Translations under genes and position numbers: made by a program
Shown: positions 43,719 through 51,119 of the stretch, in pieces
Position numbering within the stretch: position 1 is the first letter of the stretch
Layout: each line of letters begins with the position of its first letter
Source of the DNA: Caulobacter sp.
GTDB taxonomy: Bacteria > Pseudomonadota > Alphaproteobacteria > Caulobacterales > Caulobacteraceae
Direction: 5' to 3'
Length of the DNA stretch: 64,000 bases
NCBI RefSeq assembly: GCF_017744445.1
Contig: NZ_JAGIBH010000002.1
Location: forward strand, 310,001-374,000
The notes under the pieces: model-generated
The model's database searches: none
Told to the model about the DNA's origin: nothing
What the model saw: only the letters and a program-made list of their open reading frames with translations

Positions 43719-44009
43719 CTAGATGTAGGCAACTTCGCTCAGCACACGGTCCCGCATCAGCCTGTGCAAAGTGTCAGGCGTCGCAAGGTCGAGTTCACTG
43801 GCCAGGGCGTCAGCGAGGCAGTCTCGAAGTGTGAAGAAGTCCAAGCCCGGATGCCGCTCCGGATCGAACTCCACCAGCACGTCCACGTCGCTGTCCGGCC
43901 CCGCCTCGCCCCGCGCCGTCGAGCCGAACACGCCCACCCGCGCGACGCCGTAGCGGTCGAGCAGCGGCTTGGCCGCGCGCAGTTTCGTCAGGGCCTCGTC
44001 GAGGGTCAT
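43719..44009 (-). CDS. Minimal nucleotidyltransferase (MNT-like), no HEPN partner
   Basis: A 96-residue protein with the nucleotidyltransferase motif GVFGSTARGEAGPDSDVDVL (G-S-x10-D-S-D-x-D). It belongs to the MntA-like minimal nucleotidyltransferase family, whose members AMPylate the HEPN ribonuclease toxin HepT. Here no HEPN gene is adjacent: downstream is a repeat and upstream is a membrane protein gene. A family B repeat lies 62 bp downstream, where a partner might have been lost. It could be a degraded toxin-antitoxin pair or a solo enzyme. The stop at 43719 is the TAG of a frame without disruption. Confidence 0.82.
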   Translation of the reverse strand: MTLDEALTKLRAAKPLLDRYGVARVGVFGSTARGEAGPDSDVDVLVEFDPERHPGLDFFTLRDCLADALASELDLATPDTLHRLMRDRVLSEVAYI

Positions 44010-44035
44010 GAGGCCATCCTAGCACAGCGCGCCCG

Positions 44036-44779
44036 TCACCCGTAGGTCGTGATCTTCGCCGTGCTCGGCACGTCCGTCGCGCCGTGGATCGGCAGGACGA
44101 AGCCGTTCGAGGTCCAGGGCTGGACGCGCAGGTCAGGGCGGATGGCGCGCAAGGCGGCCAGGGCTTCGTCTGAGCTTAGGCCGGTCGGGGTCAGCAGCAG
44201 GTCGCGCGAGCGCCCGTCCTTCAGCACCAGGGTCAGCTCGAAGCCGTTGCGGGGGTGAGCGACGAAGTCGATGGCGTCCCAGCCGACCGGCTCGCGCCAG
44301 GCTGGCGCATACACGCCCTCTGCGTCGATCCGCAGCTCCACCTGGGTGCGCCAGGTCCGGACCACGAACCGGACGATCCCGGCCAGCAAGACCAGGCTGG
44401 CCGCGACCGCCCCGACCAGGCGCGGCAGGTCGCCGGCCTGCCAATGGGCCCAGCCCATGCGCGCCAGCGGCGGCAGCAGGGCCATGGCGAACAGCACCAG
44501 CAGCAGCCGCTGCACGCGCTCTGCCCGCGAGGTGCGCCAGACACCGGCCGTCTCGAGATTCACCCGGCCGACGATGCGCCGCACGCGATCCTGCGCCAGC
44601 AGCCAGCGCAGCACGCAGATCACCAGGACCGACGGGCCAAACAGCGAGCCCGGCGCGGGCTCCAGCGGCTGCTCCAGCCAGTTCAAAAACACCACGCCGC
44701 CGACGATCAGCGCCAGGAACACCGCCCAGTCGACGGCGGGCCTGTACGGCGCCAGACGGTGGAAGAGCGCACGGATCAT
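44036..44779 (-). CDS. Multi-pass membrane protein of unknown function
   Basis: A 247-residue protein with about four membrane helices (WAVFLALIVGGVVFLNWL, SLFGPSVLVICVLRWLL, VQRLLLVLFAMALLPPL and LVGAVAASLVLLAGIVRFVV) and a soluble C-terminal part resembling a PH-like domain (VELRIDAEGVYAPAWREPVGWDAIDFV), as in PH_8/bPH-type proteins. I cannot name a function. It lies 23 bp after the ecm stop in the same direction and may be co-transcribed with it; the MNT gene follows 26 bp downstream. Confidence 0.75.
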   Translation of the reverse strand: MIRALFHRLAPYRPAVDWAVFLALIVGGVVFLNWLEQPLEPAPGSLFGPSVLVICVLRWLLAQDRVRRIVGRVNLETAGVWRTSRAERVQRLLLVLFAMALLPPLARMGWAHWQAGDLPRLVGAVAASLVLLAGIVRFVVRTWRTQVELRIDAEGVYAPAWREPVGWDAIDFVAHPRNGFELTLVLKDGRSRDLLLTPTGLSSDEALAALRAIRPDLRVQPWTSNGFVLPIHGATDVPSTAKITTYG

Positions 44780-44802
44780 GCGCTCAATCTAGACGATAGC
44801 GC

Positions 44803-46800
44803 CTAGCCTGTCACGCGGTTCTCCAGCGCCGTCGCCTCGACCAGCCGCACCACGTCGCCCATGATCTCGGTAATCCGGAAATCCTTGGGCGTATAGATCC
44901 GCGCCACGCCCATCTGCTTCAGCAACAGGGCGTCGGCCTCGGGGATGATGCCGCCCGCGACGACCGGGATGTGGCCCAGGCCCTCGGCGCGCATCACGCG
45001 GATGACCTCCTGCACCAAATCGAGGTGCGAGCCCGACAGGATCGACAGCCCGACCACATGGGCGCGGCTTTCCTTGGCCCGACGGACGATCTCTTCCGGG
45101 GTCGAGCGGATGCCGTCATAGACGACTTCCATGCCGACGGCGCGGGCGCGGGTGGCGATCTGTTCGGCGCCGTTGGAGTGGCCGTCCAGGCCGGGCTTGC
45201 CGACCAGGTAGGTCAGGGTGCGGCCCAGCAGTTCCGAGACCCGCTCGACCTCCTTCTTCACCGCCTCGACGTCCTCGGCCTCGCCCGTCGAGACCACCAC
45301 CGCCACGCCCGTGGGCCCGCGATACTCGCCGAACACTTCTCGCAGCGCCCCGGCCCATTCGCCGGTGGTGACGCCGGCCTTGGCCGCCGCGATCGAGGGT
45401 TCCATGACGTTGCGGCCGTCGCGGGCGGCGGCTTGCAGGTCGGCCAAGGCCGCTTGCACGGCGCCGTCATCGCGGGCTTCGCGCCAGGCTTTCAGGCGGG
45501 CGACGACATCGGCCTCGAGCCGCGGATCAACCGTCTCGATCGCCCCCTCGCCGGCCGACAGCGGCGACGCCTCCGTCTCGGTCCAGCGGTTGACGCCGAC
45601 CACGGTCAGGTCGCCGGTCTCGACCGCCCGCACCCGCTGGGCGTTGGAGGCCACCAGCTGGCTTTTCATCCAGTCGATGGCGCTGGAGGCCCCGCCCATG
45701 GTGTCGATCTGCGCCAGCTGGTCCAGCGCGCCCTTGGATAGCTCGGCGACCTTGGCCTCGACCACGTGCGAGCCGTCGAACAGGTCCTCGTATTCCAGCA
45801 GGTCGGTCTCGTAGGCCAGCACCTGCTGCAGCCGCAGCGACCATTGCTGGTCCCACGGCCGCGGCAGGCCCAGGGCCTCGTTCCAGGCCGGCAGCTGCAA
45901 GGCCCGGCAGCGCGCGTCCTTGCTGAGCGTGACGGCCAGGGCCTCGATCAGGATGCGGTAGACGTTGTTCTCCGGCTGCGGCTCGGTCAGGCCCAGGCTG
46001 TTGACCTGCACCCCGTAGCGGAACCGCCGCGCCTTCTTGTCCTGCACGCCGTAGCGCTCCAGCAGGATCTGGTCCCACAGCTTGGTGAACGCCCTCATCT
46101 TGCAAAGCTCGGTGACGAACCGCACGCCGGCATTGACGAAGAAGCTGATCCGCGAGGCGACGATCTCGAAGTCCTCGTCGGGGACCTGGCCGCCGGCCTT
46201 GACCGTGTCCAGCACCGAGATCGCCGTGGCCAGGGCGAAGGCCAGCTCCTGCTCCGGCGTCGCGCCCGCCTCTTGCAGGTGGTAGCTGCAGACGTTCATC
46301 GGGTTCCACTTGGGCATCTCGCGATAGCACCAGGCGATCATGTCGCCGATCAGCCGCAGGCTGGGCGCGGGCGGGAAGATGTAGGTCCCGCGCGACAGAT
46401 ACTCCTTGATCAGATCATTCTGGGTCGTGCCTTGCAGCAGGGCCCGGTCCGCTCCCTGCTCGTCGGCCAGCGCCACGTACATCGCCAGCAGCCAGGCGGC
46501 CGGCGCGTTGATGGTCATGGAGGTGTTCATCTTCTCCAGCGGAATCTCGCTGAAGAGCGCGCGCATGTCGCCCAGATGGCTGATCGGCACGCCCACCTTG
46601 CCGACCTCGCCGCGCGCCAGGATATGGTCGGGGTCGTAGCCGGTCTGGGTCGGCAGATCGAACGCCACCGACAGGCCGGTCTGCCCCTTGGCCAGGTTGG
46701 CCCGGTACAGGGCGTTGGACTTCTCCGCCGTCGAGTGCCCCGCATAGGTGCGGAAGATCCACGGCGGATCCGGCGCATGCTGGTACGGCGTCGAGGACAT
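44803..46800 (-). CDS. ecm: Ethylmalonyl-CoA mutase
   Basis: Coenzyme B12-dependent mutase converting (2R)-ethylmalonyl-CoA to methylsuccinyl-CoA in the ethylmalonyl-CoA pathway for acetyl-CoA assimilation. It has 665 residues with a fused catalytic barrel and cobalamin domain. Motifs are WIFRTYAGHSTAEKSNALYR, GLSVAFDLPTQTGYDPDH and NTSMTINAPAAW in the barrel, and LVGKPGLDGHSNGAEQ in the C-terminal domain with the B12-ligand His541 (DGHSNG). Its length and fused form match Ecm/MeaA rather than a separate methylmalonyl-CoA mutase beta subunit. The location near crotonyl-CoA carboxylase/reductase (49131) supports Ecm over methylmalonyl-CoA mutase. A TTGC-N6-GCAA sequence lies 60 bp upstream. 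Confidence 0.92.
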   Translation of the reverse strand: MSSTPYQHAPDPPWIFRTYAGHSTAEKSNALYRANLAKGQTGLSVAFDLPTQTGYDPDHILARGEVGKVGVPISHLGDMRALFSEIPLEKMNTSMTINAPAAWLLAMYVALADEQGADRALLQGTTQNDLIKEYLSRGTYIFPPAPSLRLIGDMIAWCYREMPKWNPMNVCSYHLQEAGATPEQELAFALATAISVLDTVKAGGQVPDEDFEIVASRISFFVNAGVRFVTELCKMRAFTKLWDQILLERYGVQDKKARRFRYGVQVNSLGLTEPQPENNVYRILIEALAVTLSKDARCRALQLPAWNEALGLPRPWDQQWSLRLQQVLAYETDLLEYEDLFDGSHVVEAKVAELSKGALDQLAQIDTMGGASSAIDWMKSQLVASNAQRVRAVETGDLTVVGVNRWTETEASPLSAGEGAIETVDPRLEADVVARLKAWREARDDGAVQAALADLQAAARDGRNVMEPSIAAAKAGVTTGEWAGALREVFGEYRGPTGVAVVVSTGEAEDVEAVKKEVERVSELLGRTLTYLVGKPGLDGHSNGAEQIATRARAVGMEVVYDGIRSTPEEIVRRAKESRAHVVGLSILSGSHLDLVQEVIRVMRAEGLGHIPVVAGGIIPEADALLLKQMGVARIYTPKDFRITEIMGDVVRLVEATALENRVTG

Positions 46801-46859
46801 GGCGGAGCTCCCGATGCGGCGCTTACAGCTCTTGGTTATCGGGGATCATGAGCCGGGAT

Positions 46860-46873
46860 TTGCTGCGATGCAA
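46860..46873. promoter_or_regulatory. Candidate pathway operator upstream of ecm
   Basis: TTGCTGCGATGCAA, with inverted TTGC/GCAA ends, lies 60-73 bp before the ecm ATG. Related sequences occur upstream of the enoyl-CoA hydratase gene (TGCTGCGACGCA at 48991-49002) and of ccr (TTGTTGCGATGCGA at 49099-49112), so a shared regulator is possible. Confidence 0.4.
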
Positions 46874-46930
46874 TGTGGGCGTTCGCGGGTGCGGGAGGGG
46901 CGGCCTGGACGTCGTCGTCAGATTGCGGAA

Positions 46931-46943
46931 TCACATAATGTGA
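46931..46943. promoter_or_regulatory. Perfect inverted repeat upstream of low-G+C gene
   Basis: TCACAT-A-ATGTGA, a 13-bp perfect palindrome, ends 37 bp before the start at 46981. It may be an operator brought in with that gene. Confidence 0.35.
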
Positions 46944-46980
46944 GCAAAGGTTGTTATCGGAAAAAAACTGCGGGGTAGCT

Positions 46981-47583
46981 GTGAGAAGAGAGAAGCGAGA
47001 ATGGTGGAAAGCCATTCCGGTGGTGATGATCGTCGTACTGACCTGCGCCCTAACGCTCATCTGGTGGGTCTGGTGGCAGAACGTGGACGCGCATGGTGGC
47101 CACTACGCCGTACTGACTTGGACTGAAGATAATCAAGGTCTGGTCTCGGTAGCTGCCCTCGCGTTCGCCCTGCTATGGGCGCTATGGGAAAACCATAGAG
47201 CCAACACCGAAGGGCAGAGGCAAGCAACAGCATTCAATGACGCCATTTCTGATTTGATTGATCGCAGTGTTCGTGCTCTCACCGATCTGGAAAATGCCCA
47301 AAATGACCACCCAGGAAACCCTGACTACTATTGGAAGTGGGATCATTCACGGGCACTAACGCGAAAAGCACTGGACTATCTGAGGCAAGCAGGACCACCC
47401 GATGCGTCTCTGACGATCGCACTAACCGAACTAGACGAGCTTTTTGAAAATAGACTCGGACAGGGCAATCGACTTCCCGACGGGAGGACTCCATTTCTTC
47501 GCAATATTGATCCGTCTGAATTCAAGGATCTTAGAGATAAGCTGAAGGACAGTCAGACCAAGATCAGGGGAGCGAATCCATAG
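46981..47583 (+). CDS. Membrane protein of foreign appearance, low G+C
   Basis: A 200-residue protein of unknown function. It starts at GTG 46981 (VRREKREWWKAIPVVMIVVL) with GGGG upstream; a TTG ten codons earlier is in frame. It has two membrane helices (IPVVMIVVLTCALTLIWWVWW and GLVSVAALAFALLWALW) followed by a soluble helical tail with TEGQRQATAFNDAISDLIDRS. The G+C is near 50 % by eye and codons such as AAT, ATT, TTT and TTG are frequent, unlike every neighbour. It interrupts the ecm/ech/ccr region. The base composition suggests recent acquisition; a role such as defence or abortive infection cannot be claimed from sequence. Confidence 0.7.
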   Translation: MRREKREWWKAIPVVMIVVLTCALTLIWWVWWQNVDAHGGHYAVLTWTEDNQGLVSVAALAFALLWALWENHRANTEGQRQATAFNDAISDLIDRSVRALTDLENAQNDHPGNPDYYWKWDHSRALTRKALDYLRQAGPPDASLTIALTELDELFENRLGQGNRLPDGRTPFLRNIDPSEFKDLRDKLKDSQTKIRGANP

Positions 47584-47633
47584 ACATGGAGCGAATGACC
47601 GCATTCCTCGGGCTTGCTTAAGAGGAGGCCTCA

Positions 47634-48203
47634 ATGCGCCTATTCCACATTTCGATCGCTCCATCCGCCGCGCTCCTCCTCCTCAGCCCAGCCGCAGCCC
47701 ACGCCCAGGTGCGAGGCCTCGACAGGATGAAGATCCGGGGCGTCGAGGCCGGGCAGGTCGCGCTGGCCAAGGTCTGTCTGCCGGCGATCCTGCACGCGCG
47801 GTCGATCGAGGCGCTGGCAGTGGCCGAGGGCATGCTGCCGGCCTCCTTCGCTGGCGGCAAGGCGGACAAGGCCTGGCGCCTGGGCATGGCCCAGCCGGCT
47901 CATGCGGTGGCCTGGGGCGATGACAGCTGCACAGCCGTCGTCGACAAAGGCTCGGCCACGGACCTGCGCGCCATGGCCGAGCACGAAATCCTGGCGCGGC
48001 CCGAAGGCTTCAAGCTGGGCTCGACGGCTGTCGTCGAGGACGGGCGCCTGGAGCGAAGCGTCTACTGCGCGCGCACCGACGCCGGCTGGGCGCTGGTCAG
48101 CATCACCGTCCCCGGCCCCAAGCCGGTCGCACGCACCCGCGCCCTGTCCTCGACCGTCTATCTGCGACCGACGCCGTCGGCGCTTTGCGGTCCGGGCCAG
48201 TAG
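47634..48203 (+). CDS. Secreted hypothetical protein
   Basis: A 189-residue protein with a signal peptide (MRLFHISIAPSAALLLLSPA, then AAHAQ). The mature part has four cysteines (KVCLPA, DDSCTA, VYCART and LCGPGQ), likely in disulphides. Segments such as GWALVSITVPGPKP suggest a beta-rich fold. I recognise no family. It starts at ATG 47634 after AAGAGGAGG (47620-47630), an excellent ribosome binding site. It is convergent with the enoyl-CoA hydratase gene (4 bp apart). Confidence 0.75.
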   Translation: MRLFHISIAPSAALLLLSPAAAHAQVRGLDRMKIRGVEAGQVALAKVCLPAILHARSIEALAVAEGMLPASFAGGKADKAWRLGMAQPAHAVAWGDDSCTAVVDKGSATDLRAMAEHEILARPEGFKLGSTAVVEDGRLERSVYCARTDAGWALVSITVPGPKPVARTRALSSTVYLRPTPSALCGPGQ

Positions 48204-48207
48204 CCCC

Positions 48208-48939
48208 TCACCGCCCCGTAAACACCGCTGGCCGCTTGGCCATGAACGCCGCTCGCGCTTCGGCGTGATCGGCGCTCGCGGCGAGAGCCGGGATCTCTGC
48301 CTCGGTCGTCGAAGCGCCTGAGGCCACGCGCTTGGTGGCCTCGATAGCTAGTGGGGCGCGGGAGGCGATCACGCGGGCCATGGCCAGCGCCGCGTCCAGC
48401 AGCCCATCCGCCGGGTGAACCTCCGCCGCCACCCCATCCGCCAGCGCCCGCGCGGCGTCGAAGGGTGCGCCCGTCAGGAGGTGCGGCTTGGCGCGGCTTT
48501 GGCCGATCAGGGCGGTGAGGCGGTCGGCCGACGCCGTGAGCCCCATCCGAACCGCCGAGCAGGCGAAGCTGGCGCGGTTGCTGGCCAGGCGAATGTCGGC
48601 CGCCAGCGCCAGTTCCAGGCCGCCGCCGATGCACCAGCCGTCTATGGCGGCGATGACCGGCACGCGGCAGGCGGCGACGGTGTCGCACATCGCCAGGAAG
48701 TGCAGGATCGCCGCGCTCTGGGTGTCGGCGTCCCGGATGATGGCCTCGGCCAGGTCGTCGCCCGTGCAGAAGGCGCCGTTGCGGCCGGTGAGGATCACGG
48801 CCCGTACCGCCTTGTCGGTCTCGACGGCGGCGAAGGCCTCCAGCAGCCTCGCCCGTTCGGCCATGGCCAGGACGTTGGCGGGGGCGGTGTCCAGTTCGAT
48901 CAGGGCGATCGACGGTTCGGGAAACGACAGGTGGATCAT
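48208..48939 (-). CDS. Enoyl-CoA hydratase/isomerase family protein
   Basis: A 243-residue crotonase-fold enzyme. The start is ATG 48939 (MIHLSFPEPSIALIELDTAPANVLA). The oxyanion-hole motifs are AVILTGRNGAFCTGDDL and AAIDGWCIGGGLELALAADIRLAS. At the first catalytic-Glu position of crotonase (usually after GGGCELA) the sequence has GLELALAADIRL, and the second Glu position has VRMGLTAS rather than PE-x-x-L-G. The two-Glu hydratase pattern is therefore not evident, and an isomerase or hydrolase role is possible. It is divergent from ccr and near ecm, suggesting a role in acyl-CoA metabolism of the ethylmalonyl-CoA region. Confidence 0.82.
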   Translation of the reverse strand: MIHLSFPEPSIALIELDTAPANVLAMAERARLLEAFAAVETDKAVRAVILTGRNGAFCTGDDLAEAIIRDADTQSAAILHFLAMCDTVAACRVPVIAAIDGWCIGGGLELALAADIRLASNRASFACSAVRMGLTASADRLTALIGQSRAKPHLLTGAPFDAARALADGVAAEVHPADGLLDAALAMARVIASRAPLAIEATKRVASGASTTEAEIPALAASADHAEARAAFMAKRPAVFTGR

Positions 48940-48987
48940 GGCCGCACCCTCGCCCGCCCCGTTGGCGCCGGCAACCTTCCCCACACG

Positions 48988-49002
48988 CCATGCTGCGACG
49001 CA
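48988..49002. promoter_or_regulatory. Candidate pathway operator upstream of enoyl-CoA hydratase
   Basis: CATGCTGCGACGCAC, similar in its core to the 46860 element, lies 49-63 bp before the enoyl-CoA hydratase start. Confidence 0.3.
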
Positions 49003-49098
49003 CAAGATTCCCCTTGCCAGGTTCAAACAGTTGTCTCAGCCTCACTCCCAAGACCCGGAAACAGCCGGGCGCGCATAGCCGAGTTTAGTCCTCAAGCG

Positions 49099-49112
49099 TT
49101 GTTGCGATGCGA
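49099..49112. promoter_or_regulatory. Candidate pathway operator upstream of ccr
   Basis: TTGTTGCGATGCGA matches the element upstream of ecm (TTGCTGCGATGCAA) at 12 of 14 positions and lies 19 bp before the ccr start. Confidence 0.35.
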
Positions 49113-49130
49113 GAACACGGGGAGAGTGAC

Positions 49131-50387
49131 ATGGCGGAGCCTGTCCTGAAGGACCTCTACGAGATCGGCGAGATCCCGCCGCCCTTCCACGTGCCCAAGT
49201 CCATGTACGCCTGGAGCATCCGCAAGGACCGCCACGGCAAGCCCTCCGACGCCATGCAGGTCGAGGTGGTCCCCACCTGGGAGATCGGCGAGGACGAGGT
49301 GCTGGTGCTCGTGATGGCCGCCGGGGTCAATTACAACGGCATCTGGGCGGCGCTGGGCGAGCCGATCAGCCCGCTGGACGGCCACAAGCAGCCCTTCCAC
49401 ATCGCCGGCTCCGACGCCTCGGGCATCGTCTGGGCGGTGGGTTCCAAGGTGAAGCGGTGGACGCTGGGCGACGAGGTGGTCATCCACTGCAATCAGGACG
49501 ACGGCGACGACGAGGAGTGCAACGGCGGCGACCCGATGTACTCGTCCAGCCAGCGCATCTGGGGCTACGAGACGCCGGACGGCAGCTTCGCCCAGTTCTG
49601 CCGGGTGCAGTCGCGCCAGCTGATGCCGCGCCCGCGCCACCTGACCTGGGAAGAGGCCGCCTGCTACACCCTGACCCTGGCGACGGCCTACCGCATGCTG
49701 TTCGGCCACAAGCCGCATGAGCTGAAGCCTGGCCAGAACGTCCTGGTCTGGGGCGCGTCGGGGGGCTTAGGGGTCTTCGCCGTGCAGCTGGCCGCCGTCG
49801 CGGGGGCCAATGCGATCGGCGTGGTCAGCGACGACGACAAGCGCGAGTTCGTGCTGTCGATGGGCGCCAAGGCGGTGCTGAACCGCAAGGAATTCGACTG
49901 CTGGGGCCAGCTGCCCAAGGTCAACGGCCCCGAGTTCTCCGACTACATGAAGGAGAGCCGCAAGTTCGGCAAAGCCATCTGGCAGATCACCGGCAATCGC
50001 GATGTCGATTTGGTGTTCGAGCACCCCGGCGAGTCGACCTTCCCGGTCAGCGTGTTCGTGGTGAAGCGCGGCGGCATGGTGGCCATCTGCGCCGGCACTT
50101 CGGGCTTCAACCTGACCATGGACGCGCGGTTCCTGTGGATGCGGCAAAAGCGCGTGCAGGGGTCGCACTTCGCCAACCTGATGCAGGCCTCGGCGGCCAA
50201 CCAGCTGGTCATCGACCGCCGCGTGGATCCTTGCCTGTCGGAGGTCTTCCCCTGGGACCAGATCCCGGCCGCCCACGAGAAGATGCTGGCCAACCAGCAC
50301 CTGCCGGGGAACATGGCCGTGCTGGTCTGCGCCCAGCGGCCGGGCCTTAGGACCTTCGAGGAGGTTCAGGAACTGGGCGAGACGTAG
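49131..50387 (+). CDS. ccr: Crotonyl-CoA carboxylase/reductase
   Basis: NADPH-dependent reductive carboxylation of crotonyl-CoA to (2S)-ethylmalonyl-CoA, the key step of the ethylmalonyl-CoA pathway. It has 418 residues. The start is ATG 49131 (MAEPVLKDLYEIGEIPP) with GGGGAGAG upstream. It is a medium-chain dehydrogenase/reductase with no Zn site. Motifs are GIWAALGEPISPLDGHKQPFHIAGSDASG, QDDGDDEECNGGDPMYSSSQRIWGYETP (Ccr-specific), LVWGASGGLGVFAVQLA for NADPH and FLWMRQKRVQGSHFANLM near the C-terminus. Phe and Asn/Glu residues in this region correspond to the CO2 pocket. Its presence indicates acetate/C2 assimilation without the glyoxylate shunt. Confidence 0.95.
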   Translation: MAEPVLKDLYEIGEIPPPFHVPKSMYAWSIRKDRHGKPSDAMQVEVVPTWEIGEDEVLVLVMAAGVNYNGIWAALGEPISPLDGHKQPFHIAGSDASGIVWAVGSKVKRWTLGDEVVIHCNQDDGDDEECNGGDPMYSSSQRIWGYETPDGSFAQFCRVQSRQLMPRPRHLTWEEAACYTLTLATAYRMLFGHKPHELKPGQNVLVWGASGGLGVFAVQLAAVAGANAIGVVSDDDKREFVLSMGAKAVLNRKEFDCWGQLPKVNGPEFSDYMKESRKFGKAIWQITGNRDVDLVFEHPGESTFPVSVFVVKRGGMVAICAGTSGFNLTMDARFLWMRQKRVQGSHFANLMQASAANQLVIDRRVDPCLSEVFPWDQIPAAHEKMLANQHLPGNMAVLVCAQRPGLRTFEEVQELGET

Positions 50388-50428
50388 CCGGTGTGGCATC
50401 CTGCGAGAACGCTCAGAGGATGCTCGCC

Positions 50429-50899
50429 ATGACTTCCAGACTGCTCGCCGCCCTGGTCGCGACCATGTCGCTGGCCTCGACCCTTCCCGCCGTCGCCGCC
50501 CCGCCGGCAGGTGTCGAAGGCACCTGGCGACAGTGGATGACCTGCAGCACCCAGGACGACAACTTCAAGTTCTTCCACCAGATCAAGATCTATCGCGACC
50601 GCGACGGCTTGCGCTTCGTCGGCAATGCGCCGCTGAACAAGCTCAGCAACTCGCTGCGGGACCCGACCTTCGCCGGCAACTATTACGGCGCGGCTCGGCT
50701 GGACGGCGACATCCTGACCCTGCGCGTCAGCGAGCGCTACAAGCGCGACTACCAGAACAAGGGGCTGGTGCGTTACGGCGTGGTGAGCGCCCAGGACGCC
50801 ACCTATCGCCTGACCGCGAGCGGCGAGCTGATCGCCCAGACCCAACCGATCGGCGTCGCCCAGGGCGGCTGCCAGTCGACGCCTCTGAAGCGGGGCTAA
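50429..50899 (+). CDS. Secreted hypothetical protein
   Basis: A 156-residue protein with a signal peptide (MTSRLLAALVATMSLASTLP, then AVAAPPA). The mature domain is beta-rich: GVEGTWRQWMTCSTQDDNF, KIYRDRDGLRFVGNAPLN, then YKRDYQNKGLVRYGVVSA and TQPIGVAQGGCQS. Two cysteines may form a disulphide. The start is ATG 50429, with AGAGGA eight bases upstream; an ATG at 50420 overlaps that ribosome binding site. No family is recognised. It begins 41 bp after ccr and could be co-transcribed. It converges on the next gene, with CTAA serving both stops. Confidence 0.72.
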   Translation: MTSRLLAALVATMSLASTLPAVAAPPAGVEGTWRQWMTCSTQDDNFKFFHQIKIYRDRDGLRFVGNAPLNKLSNSLRDPTFAGNYYGAARLDGDILTLRVSERYKRDYQNKGLVRYGVVSAQDATYRLTASGELIAQTQPIGVAQGGCQSTPLKRG

Positions 50900-51099
50900 T
50901 CCAGAAAACTGTCGGCCAGGGCCTGGTCGGTCTCATGCACCCAGCAGGCGTCCAGGCGGCCGTCCTTGGCGGTGTAGACCAAGAGGCGCTCGACCACCGC
51001 CTCGCGGCCGTCGCGGCGGAAGCGTTCGCGGGCCAGGATGGCGGCGCGGGTCGCGCCGACCATCACGTCGACGATCTGGACACCGACGGTGCTGGGCAT
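50896..51099 (-). CDS. Small hypothetical protein downstream of AAHS transporter
   Basis: A 67-residue protein from ATG 51099: MPSTVGVQIVDVMVGATRAA, ending WVHETDQALADSFLD. It has no membrane segment; its charged middle (LARERFRRDGREAVVERLLV) suggests a small alpha/beta soluble fold. It lies 20 bp after the MFS stop, so it is probably co-transcribed. No ribosome binding site stands out. Function unknown. Confidence 0.5.
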   Translation of the reverse strand: MPSTVGVQIVDVMVGATRAAILARERFRRDGREAVVERLLVYTAKDGRLDACWVHETDQALADSFLD

Positions 51100-51119
51100 G
51101 GCTGGCTCGCGGTCAGGCT

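Noticed and set aside
43719..44009. A toxin-antitoxin operon
   Set aside because: Only the nucleotidyltransferase is present; no HEPN gene was found on either side.
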